Of a stretch of DNA of 64,000 nt, positions 26,605 to 34,466 are shown piece after piece (the first letter of the stretch is position 1; each line of letters begins with the position of its first letter). The notes below the pieces were generated by a model. That model did not search any database and was not told the origin of the DNA. It saw only the letters and a list, made by a program, of their open reading frames with translations. The stretch comes from Bacillota bacterium (GTDB taxonomy: Bacteria; Bacillota; Clostridia; Oscillospirales; Ruminococcaceae): the NCBI GenBank assembly GCA_023418925.1, contig JAEZYS010000003.1, positions 62,001 to 126,000 of the forward strand, given 5' to 3'. The position numbers were made by a program, and so were the translations under genes.

Positions 26605-27252
26605 ATGTCAAGAAACAAATACCCTCAGGAAACTTACAATAAAATTGTTGAAGTATCAACCGGATTGTTTATAGAAAAAGGATATGATGGAACTTCTATG
26701 AACGATATTGTTGAAAGACTTGGAGGTCTGACAAAGGGCGCAATTTATCATCACTTTAAGTCAAAGCAAGAAATTCTTATTGCCTCTGTTAATAAACTTG
26801 CAGAAGGCAAGTGTGCTGATATGGTTCGGATCAGAGATGACAAGAATCTTAATGGAAAACAAAAGATTGAATTGATGTATTCTTCATGTTTTGAAAATCA
26901 AAGTCAGGAAGTTCTCTTTGACTTAACACCTAATCTTCTCGATAATCCAAAGTTTCTTGAATATTTTTTTAAGGAAACAATGAGAGATACTGTTCCGAAT
27001 TATTTTGTTCCTGTAATTAAGCAGGGAGTTGAGGACGGTTCGATAAAAACAGATTACCCTGAGGAATTTGCTGAAATGCTTATGATTCTGACTGAAGTGT
27101 GGGTTAACCCGTTAATTTTTCCTATGACAGGTATTGAGTTTGCAAGAAGGGCAAGGCTTATTAATCAGGTGCTAAAACCTTTTAATATTGTAATATTATC
27201 AGAAAAACATATTGACAGAATTATTGAATATACACATATTGCTGAAAATTAA
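26605..27252 (+). CDS. TetR-family regulator of the adjacent MFS exporter
   Basis: This encodes 215 residues from ATG 26605, which has AGGAGA upstream; an in-frame ATG at 26581 lies within the operator and was not used. The TetR_N helix-turn-helix (about 8-54) has SMNDIVERLGGLTKGAIYHHFKSKQEILI. The C-terminus is a ligand domain with no recognised subfamily. It is followed by an MFS transporter with a matching operator, the usual drug- or metabolite-responsive repressor/exporter pair. Confidence 0.92.
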   Translation: MSRNKYPQETYNKIVEVSTGLFIEKGYDGTSMNDIVERLGGLTKGAIYHHFKSKQEILIASVNKLAEGKCADMVRIRDDKNLNGKQKIELMYSSCFENQSQEVLFDLTPNLLDNPKFLEYFFKETMRDTVPNYFVPVIKQGVEDGSIKTDYPEEFAEMLMILTEVWVNPLIFPMTGIEFARRARLINQVLKPFNIVILSEKHIDRIIEYTHIAEN

Positions 27253-27257
27253 TTATT

Positions 27258-27287
27258 TTTGCTGCATGATATATTTCTTGCAGCAAA
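27258..27287 (+). terminator. Hairpin between tetR and MFS genes
   Basis: TTTGCTGCA (27258-27266) pairs with TGCAGCAAA (27279-27287), followed by TTTTAAA. It probably separates the two transcription units. Confidence 0.6.
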
Positions 27288-27300
27288 TTTTAAACATTGA

Positions 27301-27319
27301 TACATACCAACAGTATGTA
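27301..27319 (+). promoter_or_regulatory. Second TetR operator, before the MFS gene
   Basis: TACATACCA-A-CAGTATGTA has the same layout as the 26571-26591 palindrome, with 7 of 9 positions symmetric. It sits 22 bp before the MFS ATG, so repression of the transporter by the same protein is likely. Confidence 0.65.
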
Positions 27320-27340
27320 AATACATTAAGGAGAGCATTT

Positions 27341-28648
27341 ATGAATAAGACAAAAACAAAGTTTGGAAAAGATTTCATCATGGTAATTATCGGGCAGATT
27401 ATATCTTTGTTTGGTAATCAGATACTGAGATTTGCATTGCCTCTGTATCTTCTTGACCAGACAAATTCACCTGCACTATTTGGTCTGGTGTCAGCATGTG
27501 CATTTATACCTATGATACTTATGTCGCCTGTCGGAGGAATACTGGCAGATAGAAACAACAAGAGAAATATCATGGTAATTCTTGATTTTTCAACCTCTGC
27601 ATTGATTCTGGTATTTACAATATTGCTTGGCAGAGTTGATCTTGTAGTATTACTAATGATAACAATGATGATTTTATACGGAATTCAGGGAACATATCAG
27701 CCTGCTGTTCAGGCCAGCATACCTGCACTTGTTGATACTGATAACATTATGGCTGCTAATGCTGCTGTAAACCTTGTAGCATCATTTTCTGGTCTTATTG
27801 GCCCTGTTGCCGGTGCAGCGTTATACGCAAAATTCGGAATCAGACCTGTTTTGTTTGTCGGAATAGGATGTTTCTTTGCATCAGCTGTAATGGAGATATT
27901 CATAAAAATCCCGTTTAAAAAGCAGCAAAGTTCTGGAAGTATACTTAACACTGTAGTTTCTGATATGAAAGACAGCTTCAGATATATGATCAACGATCAG
28001 CCAAAGGTCTGGAAGGTATGCCTTATTGTTGCTGCAATAAATATGTTCATGAGTGCGCTTATCATTATTGGTCTTCCGGTAATAGTGACAAAAACTCTTG
28101 ACTTCAGCGAAGAAACAGGAAAATTGCTTTACGGATATGCTGAGGGCGCACTTGCTCTCGGAAGTCTTGCCGGCGGTATACTTGCAGGTGTTCTTTCAAG
28201 GAAGTTAAATGCTGACAAAAGTTACACCTTGCTTTATTTATGTACATTGACATTTGTTCCGATTGCAGTTGTACTTGCATTGAATGTACCTGCTATTGTA
28301 ACTTATGCTGTTATTGTTGTATGCTGTTTCTTCATGCTGCTTGCAGCAACATTGTTCTCAATTCAGATGGTGGCATATCTTCAGATGCTTTCACCATCAC
28401 ATCTTGTCGGCAAAATAATTGCGGTTGCAATGAGCATTGGAATGTGTGCTACACCTCTTGGTCAGGCTTTGTATGGGGCATTGTTTGAAGGATTAAAAGA
28501 AAATATCTATATTATATTTATTGGCGTTTCTGTTGTAGGTATAGTGATTTCGTTTATATCCAAATTTGTTTTTAAAGGTATGAACAAACTACTCGAAGAG
28601 TGTACTATAAAAATTACAGAAGAAAATCAAGAAAAAAAGTGTGGATGA
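27341..28648 (+). CDS. MFS transporter (multidrug/macrolide exporter type)
   Basis: This encodes 435 residues from ATG 27341, which has AAGGAG upstream; the open frame upstream to 27212 overlaps tetR and has no support. About 12 hydrophobic segments are present, with the MFS loop motif GGILADRNNKRNIMVI between helices 2 and 3 and LVDTDNIMAANAAVNL after helix 4, typical of the DHA3/MefA-like exporters in Firmicutes. It probably exports a drug or metabolite using the proton gradient. It is controlled by the preceding TetR protein through the shared operator type. Confidence 0.88.
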   Translation: MNKTKTKFGKDFIMVIIGQIISLFGNQILRFALPLYLLDQTNSPALFGLVSACAFIPMILMSPVGGILADRNNKRNIMVILDFSTSALILVFTILLGRVDLVVLLMITMMILYGIQGTYQPAVQASIPALVDTDNIMAANAAVNLVASFSGLIGPVAGAALYAKFGIRPVLFVGIGCFFASAVMEIFIKIPFKKQQSSGSILNTVVSDMKDSFRYMINDQPKVWKVCLIVAAINMFMSALIIIGLPVIVTKTLDFSEETGKLLYGYAEGALALGSLAGGILAGVLSRKLNADKSYTLLYLCTLTFVPIAVVLALNVPAIVTYAVIVVCCFFMLLAATLFSIQMVAYLQMLSPSHLVGKIIAVAMSIGMCATPLGQALYGALFEGLKENIYIIFIGVSVVGIVISFISKFVFKGMNKLLEECTIKITEENQEKKCG

Positions 28649-28671
28649 TTTATTACACATAAAATACAGAG

Positions 28672-28708
28672 AAGCAGGATTGTATTTACACAACCCTGCT
28701 TTTTTTTG
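28672..28708 (+). terminator. Terminator after the MFS gene
   Basis: AAGCAGG...TTGT pairs with ACAA...CCTGCTT, followed by eight T residues. Confidence 0.9.
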
Positions 28709-28792
28709 AACTATTTATAAAAAGTCCTGAACCCAGTTTTCAATAGGATAATCGGAAAGGGAAGTATGTCATACTGCGAATTATTGTAGTTT

Positions 28793-29338
28793 TTATCCTT
28801 TAATTTTAAACTGAACACCACTTGCAGACATATAAACTTCTGTTGACATATTTGCAATACGCTGGTTTACAAAACCGAGAATTTCACGGAAACACTGCTG
28901 TGACTTATCCTGCGGACATACAGAGAAACCTGTTTCAATGCTAATGATGATCAGGTTGCCATCAATTTCCTGAACAGCATGAATAAGATCTGAAATTTCA
29001 TCTACAACCTGACGTTCAATTGAGTGCATTAATTCTTCAGACATATTGCTGAAATCAGAACAATTTTTGTTCATTACTCTTGAAACATAAGCACCAAGGC
29101 TGTCAAGAATAACAAATTTGTGGCCTGTTACTCTTTCTGCGGGATTAATAACTTTGGTTTCGATTTCCCACTTAATGCCATGCCTTTTGTTGTCAAACTC
29201 AATTCTTGCCAAGATATCCTTGTCAATTTCGTCATCGATACAAAGATAAAGAACATTATCAAAGAGTTCAAAATAAGTTATTGCCCATCGTGTTTTTCCG
29301 CTTGCAGCACCGCCGGTGATAAAAAAAGTTTTTGACAT
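28793..29338 (-). CDS. cobU: Adenosylcobinamide kinase/guanylyltransferase (CobU family)
   Basis: This encodes 181 residues. The P-loop ITGGAASGKTRWAI is at residues 7-20, the DSLGAYVSRVM segment corresponds to the CobU DCLTxW region, and the late FREILGFVNQRIA matches the conserved C-terminal FRDxxGxxNQ block. CobU phosphorylates adenosylcobinamide and attaches GMP, a late step of cobalamin assembly. No other cobalamin gene is adjacent. The usual late VxG(L/I)P motif reads SASGVQF, so the copy is somewhat divergent. Confidence 0.82.
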   Translation of the reverse strand: MSKTFFITGGAASGKTRWAITYFELFDNVLYLCIDDEIDKDILARIEFDNKRHGIKWEIETKVINPAERVTGHKFVILDSLGAYVSRVMNKNCSDFSNMSEELMHSIERQVVDEISDLIHAVQEIDGNLIIISIETGFSVCPQDKSQQCFREILGFVNQRIANMSTEVYMSASGVQFKIKG

Positions 29339-29542
29339 AAGAGTAGCCCTCCCAGCACATTTTGTCTTATTTTTATTTCACTTGTGAATTTTACGACACT
29401 GTTAAAGATAGTCGGTAATTATAACCGAATTGTAAGCAATACTTTTGTTACCATTGTTGTATTTAATCCTTTTGATCTTAATGACTACACTTTCAAGGCT
29501 TCTAATTTAAGAAATTAAAAAGATTAAGCTTGAACTTTTAAA

Positions 29543-29593
29543 AAATCCACTTATACTTTTTTAGCGTGGTGATTAAAAAGTATGAGTGGATTT
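29543..29593 (-). terminator. Long hairpin, probable - strand terminator
   Basis: Nineteen-base arms at 29543-29561 and 29575-29593 (AAATCCACT...ACTTTTT / AAAAAGTAT...GTGGATTT) have one G-T wobble. On the - strand the stem runs directly into TTTTTTA, so it would terminate leftward transcription. Confidence 0.55.
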
Positions 29594-29612
29594 ATACATA
29601 ATACATATTTTG

Positions 29613-29723
29613 TTATAGTGATATTTTTTGTTGTGAACTGATAGGAATAATAATATTTTCTAAATCATGTAAGTCTACATATTCTTTCAACTTATCAGCA
29701 TCCACTGTCCAATCAATAAATAA
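29613..29723 (-). pseudogene. Possible gene-tail remnant
   Basis: A 36-codon open frame without a start codon reads IDWTVDADKLKEYVDLHDL and ends SSQQKISL. It has protein-like composition and ends 20 bp before the long - strand hairpin, as a real gene end would. The family is not recognised, and the frame is short enough to be chance. Confidence 0.25.
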
Positions 29724-29822
29724 TTATGTAGTTACTTTTTAAATTATAGAATATTTATTATTGCTTGTCAATAGCTTTTTAATTAAGAAAAATAGGGCTT
29801 TATAAAATAAGTTTTGAAAATA

Positions 29823-29921
29823 TTATTTAATGTACGGATATGTAACAATCGGAAGCAGAAATGCAAATACTGCTCCTATTATCATAAGTACAAATGATTG
29901 TGTATGAATTCTTTTTTTCAT
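29823..29921 (-). CDS. Possible 32-residue membrane peptide
   Basis: ATG at 29919-29921 opens a 32-codon frame: a basic start (MKKRIHTQ) followed by a hydrophobic segment (SFVLMIIGAVFAFLLPIV) and a short tail. Such a composition is unlikely by chance in random AT-rich DNA, but the ribosome site (AGAAGAAA) is weak and the family is not recognised. It could be a small membrane peptide or the start of a truncated membrane protein. Confidence 0.35.
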   Translation of the reverse strand: MKKRIHTQSFVLMIIGAVFAFLLPIVTYPYIK

Positions 29922-30029
29922 AGTTAATTTCTTCTGTTCACTTTAATTTTAAATATAAGGCTGTAGTTTAACAGATAGAGATATAAATAATACAACAGGG
30001 TTGTCTATTATATTACAAAAAATTCTAAT

Positions 30030-30068
30030 CTTAGTAGTACTAAGTAAAACATAAACATATTATATAAT
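30030..30068 (+). promoter_or_regulatory. Palindrome and -10 box before the small recombinase-linked gene
   Basis: CTTAGTA-G-TACTAAG (30030-30044) is a perfect 7-bp inverted repeat about one promoter length upstream of TATAAT at 30063-30068, covering the -35 position. It is a candidate operator, or an arm of a recombinase attachment site. Confidence 0.45.
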
Positions 30069-30083
30069 GAGGTGATTTGTAAG

Positions 30084-30197
30084 ATGGATGAAAATATTAT
30101 AAATATTACTTCTACATATTCGGAGAATGAATATACAAAAATTAAAGAAGCAATTGAAAATGAACTATTTAACATTTTTAAAAAATATTATAATTGA
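30084..30197 (+). CDS. Small protein upstream of a serine recombinase
   Basis: This encodes 37 residues: MDENIINITSTYSENEYTK followed by an amphipathic lysine/glutamate-rich helix. A strong GAGGTG ribosome site and a TATAAT box precede it. It ends 71 bp before the recombinase start. Short proteins just upstream of large serine recombinases sometimes act as excision-direction or regulatory factors; that role here is only inferred. The family is not recognised. Confidence 0.5.
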   Translation: MDENIINITSTYSENEYTKIKEAIENELFNIFKKYYN

Positions 30198-30268
30198 TTT
30201 ATAAGAACAGCAATGACATACTTAATGTGTATTAATGTTGTTGATCTTCTTTTTATAAAGGAGGCACA

Positions 30269-31771
30269 ATGGAAAGAATGAAGGCAATCTACAGCAGAAA
30301 ATCTGTAGAAAGAGCGGATTCAATTTCAATTGAAAGTCAGATTGAATTTTGCGAATATGAAGCAAGGGGTGAGAAATGTTTAATTTATAAAGATAATGGG
30401 TTTAGCGGTAAAAACACTGATAGACCTGCATTTAAGCAGATGATAAATGATATAAAGGATAACAAAATATCAGCAGTAATAGTCTATAAACTTGATAGAA
30501 TAAGCAGGTCTATACTTGATTTTGCAGAAATGATGGAATTGTTCCAAAAATATAATGTCGAATTCATATCTGCTACAGAAAAGTTTGATACATCTACGCC
30601 AATTGGAAGAGCCATGTTAAATATTTGTATTGTTTTTGCACAGCTTGAACGTGAAACAATTCAAAAGCGTGTAATGGATGCTTATCTTTCAAGAAGCAAA
30701 AAAGGTTTTTATATGGGTGGCAGAATACCATACGGATTTACGAAAGAAGAAACTTATATTGACGGTATCAAAACATCAAAATATGTACCAATTAAAGAAG
30801 AAATAAATGAAATTAAAAGAATGTATGAGATGTATTCTGACAGCACGGTTTCACTTGGCGATATTATGAGAACACTAGAGCCTGTCAATAAGCGTGGGAA
30901 AGTATGGTGTGCAGCAAGAATTAGTGAGGTGTTGAGAAATCCTATTTATGTAAAAAGCAACCTTGAAGTATACGAGTTTTTTAATCAGCAGGGATGTATA
31001 ATATGTAATGAACCAACTGATTTTTTAAGCGGTAATGCTTGTTATTTATTTAAAGGAGATAATAGAAACAGAAAGACATGGGATCTATCAAATCATAATA
31101 TTGTAATATCTCCACACCAAGGTGTTATTGATGCAGATATATGGCTTAAATGCAGAAAGAAATTACTTGGTAATCATCAAATCAAATATACTAAACCTAA
31201 AAATTCATGGCTTTCTGGTAAGGTAAAATGCGGTAACTGTGGTTATGCTGTAACAATAAAAAAATCCAAAACAAAAGCTGGAAGGTATTTTATTTGTAGT
31301 GCAAGTCAAGCAACAAATAAATACTGCTCAGGGATTGGAAGAACCATATATGCAGACGAATTTGAAAACACAATAAAAAATGAGATTGCTAAAAAAATTG
31401 CTAAACTTAATATAAAATCTCATAACAGTAATGCACTGATAAATAACAGTAAAATTAGCGAATTAGAAGTTAAGCTTATAGCGATTGATAATGAGATAAA
31501 TTTATTATTATCAAAAATATTGCAGGCTGAACCTGTTTTAATGACATACATAAATGATAAGATTAATCAACTTGATGATGAAAAGAAAGAAATTAATCAT
31601 CAAATTTTATTACTCAATACTTCTGTTACAAATGTTAATTTTAATGCACTTGATAACTGTATGATTTATTGGGGTAAATTAAGCTTTGATGACAAAAGGC
31701 GAGTTGTTAATAGTCTGATTAATAAAATATCCGTTTATAGTGACCACATTGAGATAAATTGGTTAATATAG
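30269..31771 (+). CDS. Large serine recombinase (orphan)
   Basis: This encodes 500 residues. The catalytic resolvase domain (about 3-145) starts AIYSRKSVERADSISIESQ, with the active serine in YSRKS, and has VIVYKLDRISRSILDF. The recombinase domain follows, then a zinc ribbon CGNCGYAVTIKKS...FICSAS near 325-350 and a coiled-coil C-terminus. It integrates or excises DNA between short att sites. AAAGGAGG precedes ATG 30269. No cargo is obvious apart from the 37-residue gene. The stop codon is followed in the same frame by a gene tail, suggesting insertion into a coding sequence. Confidence 0.93.
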   Translation: MERMKAIYSRKSVERADSISIESQIEFCEYEARGEKCLIYKDNGFSGKNTDRPAFKQMINDIKDNKISAVIVYKLDRISRSILDFAEMMELFQKYNVEFISATEKFDTSTPIGRAMLNICIVFAQLERETIQKRVMDAYLSRSKKGFYMGGRIPYGFTKEETYIDGIKTSKYVPIKEEINEIKRMYEMYSDSTVSLGDIMRTLEPVNKRGKVWCAARISEVLRNPIYVKSNLEVYEFFNQQGCIICNEPTDFLSGNACYLFKGDNRNRKTWDLSNHNIVISPHQGVIDADIWLKCRKKLLGNHQIKYTKPKNSWLSGKVKCGNCGYAVTIKKSKTKAGRYFICSASQATNKYCSGIGRTIYADEFENTIKNEIAKKIAKLNIKSHNSNALINNSKISELEVKLIAIDNEINLLLSKILQAEPVLMTYINDKINQLDDEKKEINHQILLLNTSVTNVNFNALDNCMIYWGKLSFDDKRRVVNSLINKISVYSDHIEINWLI

Positions 31772-31885
31772 CATTCGTGTAAAATTGTACGCTTCGGTGA
31801 AGGTCTGAGAATTGTACAGGATAGGCTTGATTCAAGAAACTTCTATGCATGCAATCCTGAGTTCGATAGAAATTGCGGCAAATAA
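31772..31885 (+). pseudogene. C-terminal tail of a disrupted gene, in frame after the recombinase stop
   Basis: Directly after the recombinase TAG the same frame stays open for 37 codons to TAA at 31883-31885. It reads KIVRFGEGLRIVQDRLDSRN then FYACNPEFDRNCGK, with the look of a real protein end. A terminator-like hairpin follows at 31918-31948. This is most simply the 3' end of a gene cut by the recombinase element. The parent family is not recognised, and the 5' part is not evident to the left. Confidence 0.5.
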
Positions 31886-31917
31886 TACTGAATAATATCT
31901 GAATTATAATACAACAT

Positions 31918-31948
31918 AAAAAAAGGAAGCGTTATGTTTCCTTTTTTT
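31918..31948. terminator. A-run/T-run hairpin
   Basis: AAAAAAAGGAA pairs with TTCCTTTTTTT around a 9-nt loop. It could terminate transcription on either strand. Confidence 0.65.
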
Positions 31949-31975
31949 GTTTAAATATTTAATTACTGCAAGTTA

Positions 31976-32065
31976 TCAGGTTCTTGAACATTTATCTGCT
32001 ACAGTATCAAGAAGCCGAAGAAGCTCTGATTTATCATGCTCATTGAAATCGCTGTCAACAAGCTG
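31976..32065 (-). pseudogene. MarR-like C-terminus, displaced on the - strand
   Basis: An open frame on the - strand reads DFNEHDKSELLRLLDTVADK then CSRT and stop. This resembles the last helix of MarR regulators, but it lies on the opposite strand and on the wrong side of the MarR winged-helix fragment at 32036-32242. See the finding on the scrambled regulator. Confidence 0.4.
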
Positions 32066-32242
32066 TCATCGAAAGGCCTTTTAAAGCGTGAAATCAGCGA
32101 GGGTGATTTGCGTTCATACAAACTGACCCTTACTGCTGATGGCAAGCAAGCTGCGGCACAGTACATTGAAGCAGAGGTGAAACTTTCCGAACGGCTTATT
32201 AAGTATATTTTGAATAATTTATGTGAAACAGCCATAAGTTAA
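32036..32242 (+). pseudogene. MarR-family winged-helix fragment
   Basis: This 68-codon frame contains VNKLSSKGLLKREISEGDLR then SYKLTLTADGKQAA, the wing and following helix of a MarR regulator. The N-terminal half of the DNA-binding domain is missing and the end (YILNNLCETAIS) does not look native. There is no ribosome site, so it is a remnant rather than a working gene. Confidence 0.65.
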
Positions 32243-32271
32243 GGAAAATAATATTATCAAGAATGTTTTGC

Positions 32272-32300
32272 TTGATTAAATCTAACAAAAATGATATAAT
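32272..32300 (+). promoter_or_regulatory. Sigma-A promoter of the recJ-relA run
   Basis: TTGATT at 32272-32277, a 17-bp spacer, and TATAAT at 32295-32300. Confidence 0.6.
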
Positions 32301-32418
32301 AATTATGTATTTATTAACAAGGTAGTCTAAGTTTAAAAATAATTTTTCATTCTGAGAGTTTTGTGCTTTTGTACTTTAATAATGATAGCAACAAAGCTCA
32401 GAAAGGATGCTCAAGAAT

Positions 32419-34443
32419 ATGAAAAAATGGATCATTGGGAAAGCAGATCCTCAGAAAGTAAATGAATTAACCAGAAGTGGATTGTCTGGACTATGTGCGG
32501 AAGTTCTTTGTTCAAGAGGAATTGATACAATTGAAAAAGCACAATCATTTTTTGATTGCTGTGATGAGGAAAGCCTGTCAGATCCCTTTATGCTAAAGGA
32601 TATGCAGACAGCAGCAGACATTATTAATGAAGCAATTGAAAGCGAAAAGCTTATCTGTATTTATGGAGACTATGACTGCGACGGAATTACATCAACAGTT
32701 GCATTGTATTCATATATAGAATGCATGGGTGGAAATGTTACATATTACATAAACGATCGTTCAGAGGGCTATGGAATAAACTGTGATGCAGTAAAGAAGC
32801 TATATAATTCAGGCGTTGAGCTTATTGTTACTGTCGATAACGGAATTTCAGCCGTTGAAGAAACAAAGCTTGCAAAAGAGCTTGGAATGCAGATTGTAAT
32901 AACTGATCACCATCAGCCTCCGGAAATTCTGCCGGAGGCAGATGCAGTTGTTGACCCACATCAACCAGGCTGTATGTCATTATTTAAGGATTTATGCGGC
33001 TGCGGAGTAGTTCTGAAGCTGATTGCAGCAATGGATGGCGGAGATTACAGTTCTGCTATCGAACAGTTTTCAGACTTGGCAGCAATTGCAACGATTGCTG
33101 ATATTGTTCCACTTACAGGTGAAAACAGAGCAATTGTAAGCTGTGGGTTAAGATATATTCAGAATACAGAAAATGCAGGTCTTAAAGCATTGATTGAGGT
33201 TGCAGGTCTTAAAGAGCCATATACATCCACATCCGTTGCATTTATGCTTGCACCGAGAATCAATGCGGCAGGAAGATTTGCCACTGCAAGTGAAGCTGTT
33301 AAACTCCTTTTGTGTGAGGATTACGAGGAAGCTGTTGAACAGGCACGTTATCTTGAAAAGCTTAACAATGACAGAAAAAAAGCCGAGAGTGATATATCTG
33401 AAGAGATAGAAAAGCAGATTAATGACAATCCATCTGTTCTGCTGGACAGAGTTCTCGTTTTCAAGGGCAAAGACTGGCATCATGGTGTTATTGGCATTGT
33501 TGCTGCAAGATTGCTTGACAGGTTCGGAAAGCCTGTTTTTGTAATGTCAGAAGACGGAGAAGAATACAGAGGTTCAGTCAGATCCGTTGAAGGTTTTTCT
33601 GCGCATAAAGCCTTGTCAGAGTGTGCAGATTTACTTATCCGTTACGGTGGTCACAGTGGAGCAGGCGGTTTTTCATTGCTTAAATCTGATTATGAAAAAT
33701 TCTGCAACAAGCTTCAGGAATATGCTAGGAATGAGTATCCATCAATGCCATTGCATACAATAAAAGCAGATAAAATTCTGGATACAAAGGATTTGTCAGT
33801 CGAATCAGTCAAAAGTCTTGATATACTCGAACCGTTTGGAGAAGCAAATAAAAAGCCTATGTTTGTTTTGTCAGGAGCAGTTATTGAAGATGTTATTTCT
33901 CTTTCAAACGGTAATCATACCAAACTTAAGTTGAGATATGGAAATATATTAATATTTGCATTGATGTTTGGGACAAAGCCAGAAGATTTATGCTTATTCA
34001 GAAATGACAAGGCTGATATCCTTGCATATCCGGAAATAAGTTCATATATGAACAAGTCTTCAGTAATACTCAGAGTATGTGATATACGCAAAAGCGGAAT
34101 TCAACAAACAAAATACTTTTCTGCAAGCGAGGCTTATGAAAAATATATGCGTGGTGAGGGAGCAGATCCTAAGCTTGCTGAGAGAATAATTCCAACCAGA
34201 GATGATCTCGCTGTTGTATACAGATCCTTGAAAAAAGATTTTGTTTCCAAGGATTATATATATTCAGGCATACAGAATGATAGCATGAACTATTGCAAAT
34301 TCAGACTATGCCTTGAAATCTTCCGTGAACTTGGTCTTGTCGAGATTAATTATATAAATTCTTCTGTCAGAACTGTTACTGCTGAGAAAAAAGTATCACT
34401 TGATTCGTCAGTCCTTTTGCAGGAGCTTTGTAAACTTAAATAA
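32419..34443 (+). CDS. recJ: Single-stranded-DNA-specific exonuclease RecJ
   Basis: This encodes 674 residues. DHH-family motifs are IYGDYDCDGITSTVAL (about 78-93), VTVDNGISA, the DHH itself in VITDHHQPPEI (about 160-170), HGVIGIVAARL (about 355), and the DHHA1 motif GGHSGAGGFSL near 409. An OB-fold and extra C-terminal domain follow. It degrades 5'-ended single strands in recombination and repair. ATG 32419 has AGAAAGGA upstream; ATG 32407 overlaps that site. It precedes relA by 23 bp, an order common in Firmicutes. Confidence 0.93.
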   Translation: MKKWIIGKADPQKVNELTRSGLSGLCAEVLCSRGIDTIEKAQSFFDCCDEESLSDPFMLKDMQTAADIINEAIESEKLICIYGDYDCDGITSTVALYSYIECMGGNVTYYINDRSEGYGINCDAVKKLYNSGVELIVTVDNGISAVEETKLAKELGMQIVITDHHQPPEILPEADAVVDPHQPGCMSLFKDLCGCGVVLKLIAAMDGGDYSSAIEQFSDLAAIATIADIVPLTGENRAIVSCGLRYIQNTENAGLKALIEVAGLKEPYTSTSVAFMLAPRINAAGRFATASEAVKLLLCEDYEEAVEQARYLEKLNNDRKKAESDISEEIEKQINDNPSVLLDRVLVFKGKDWHHGVIGIVAARLLDRFGKPVFVMSEDGEEYRGSVRSVEGFSAHKALSECADLLIRYGGHSGAGGFSLLKSDYEKFCNKLQEYARNEYPSMPLHTIKADKILDTKDLSVESVKSLDILEPFGEANKKPMFVLSGAVIEDVISLSNGNHTKLKLRYGNILIFALMFGTKPEDLCLFRNDKADILAYPEISSYMNKSSVILRVCDIRKSGIQQTKYFSASEAYEKYMRGEGADPKLAERIIPTRDDLAVVYRSLKKDFVSKDYIYSGIQNDSMNYCKFRLCLEIFRELGLVEINYINSSVRTVTAEKKVSLDSSVLLQELCKLK

Positions 34444-34466
34444 TTACCGCTGAGGAGAAACAAATA

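Larger units (their letters stand above)
29339..30029. other. Mostly non-coding gap between cobU and the recombinase module
   Basis: This AT-rich stretch contains a long hairpin (29543-29593), a short gene-tail-like frame on the - strand (29613-29723) and a possible 32-codon membrane peptide (29823-29921, - strand). No RNA gene or full-length gene is apparent. It looks like a decayed region left of an insertion site. Confidence 0.5.

Noticed and set aside
27212..27340. Upstream extension of the MFS transporter
   Set aside because: It would overlap the tetR gene, the hairpin and the operator; ATG 27341 has AAGGAG and starts at the first membrane helix.
28763..28775. Palindrome AGTATG-T-CATACT as a third TetR operator
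   Set aside because: It resembles the half-sites of the 26571 operator only partly and lies after the MFS terminator, at the 3' end of cobU, where repression would make little sense.
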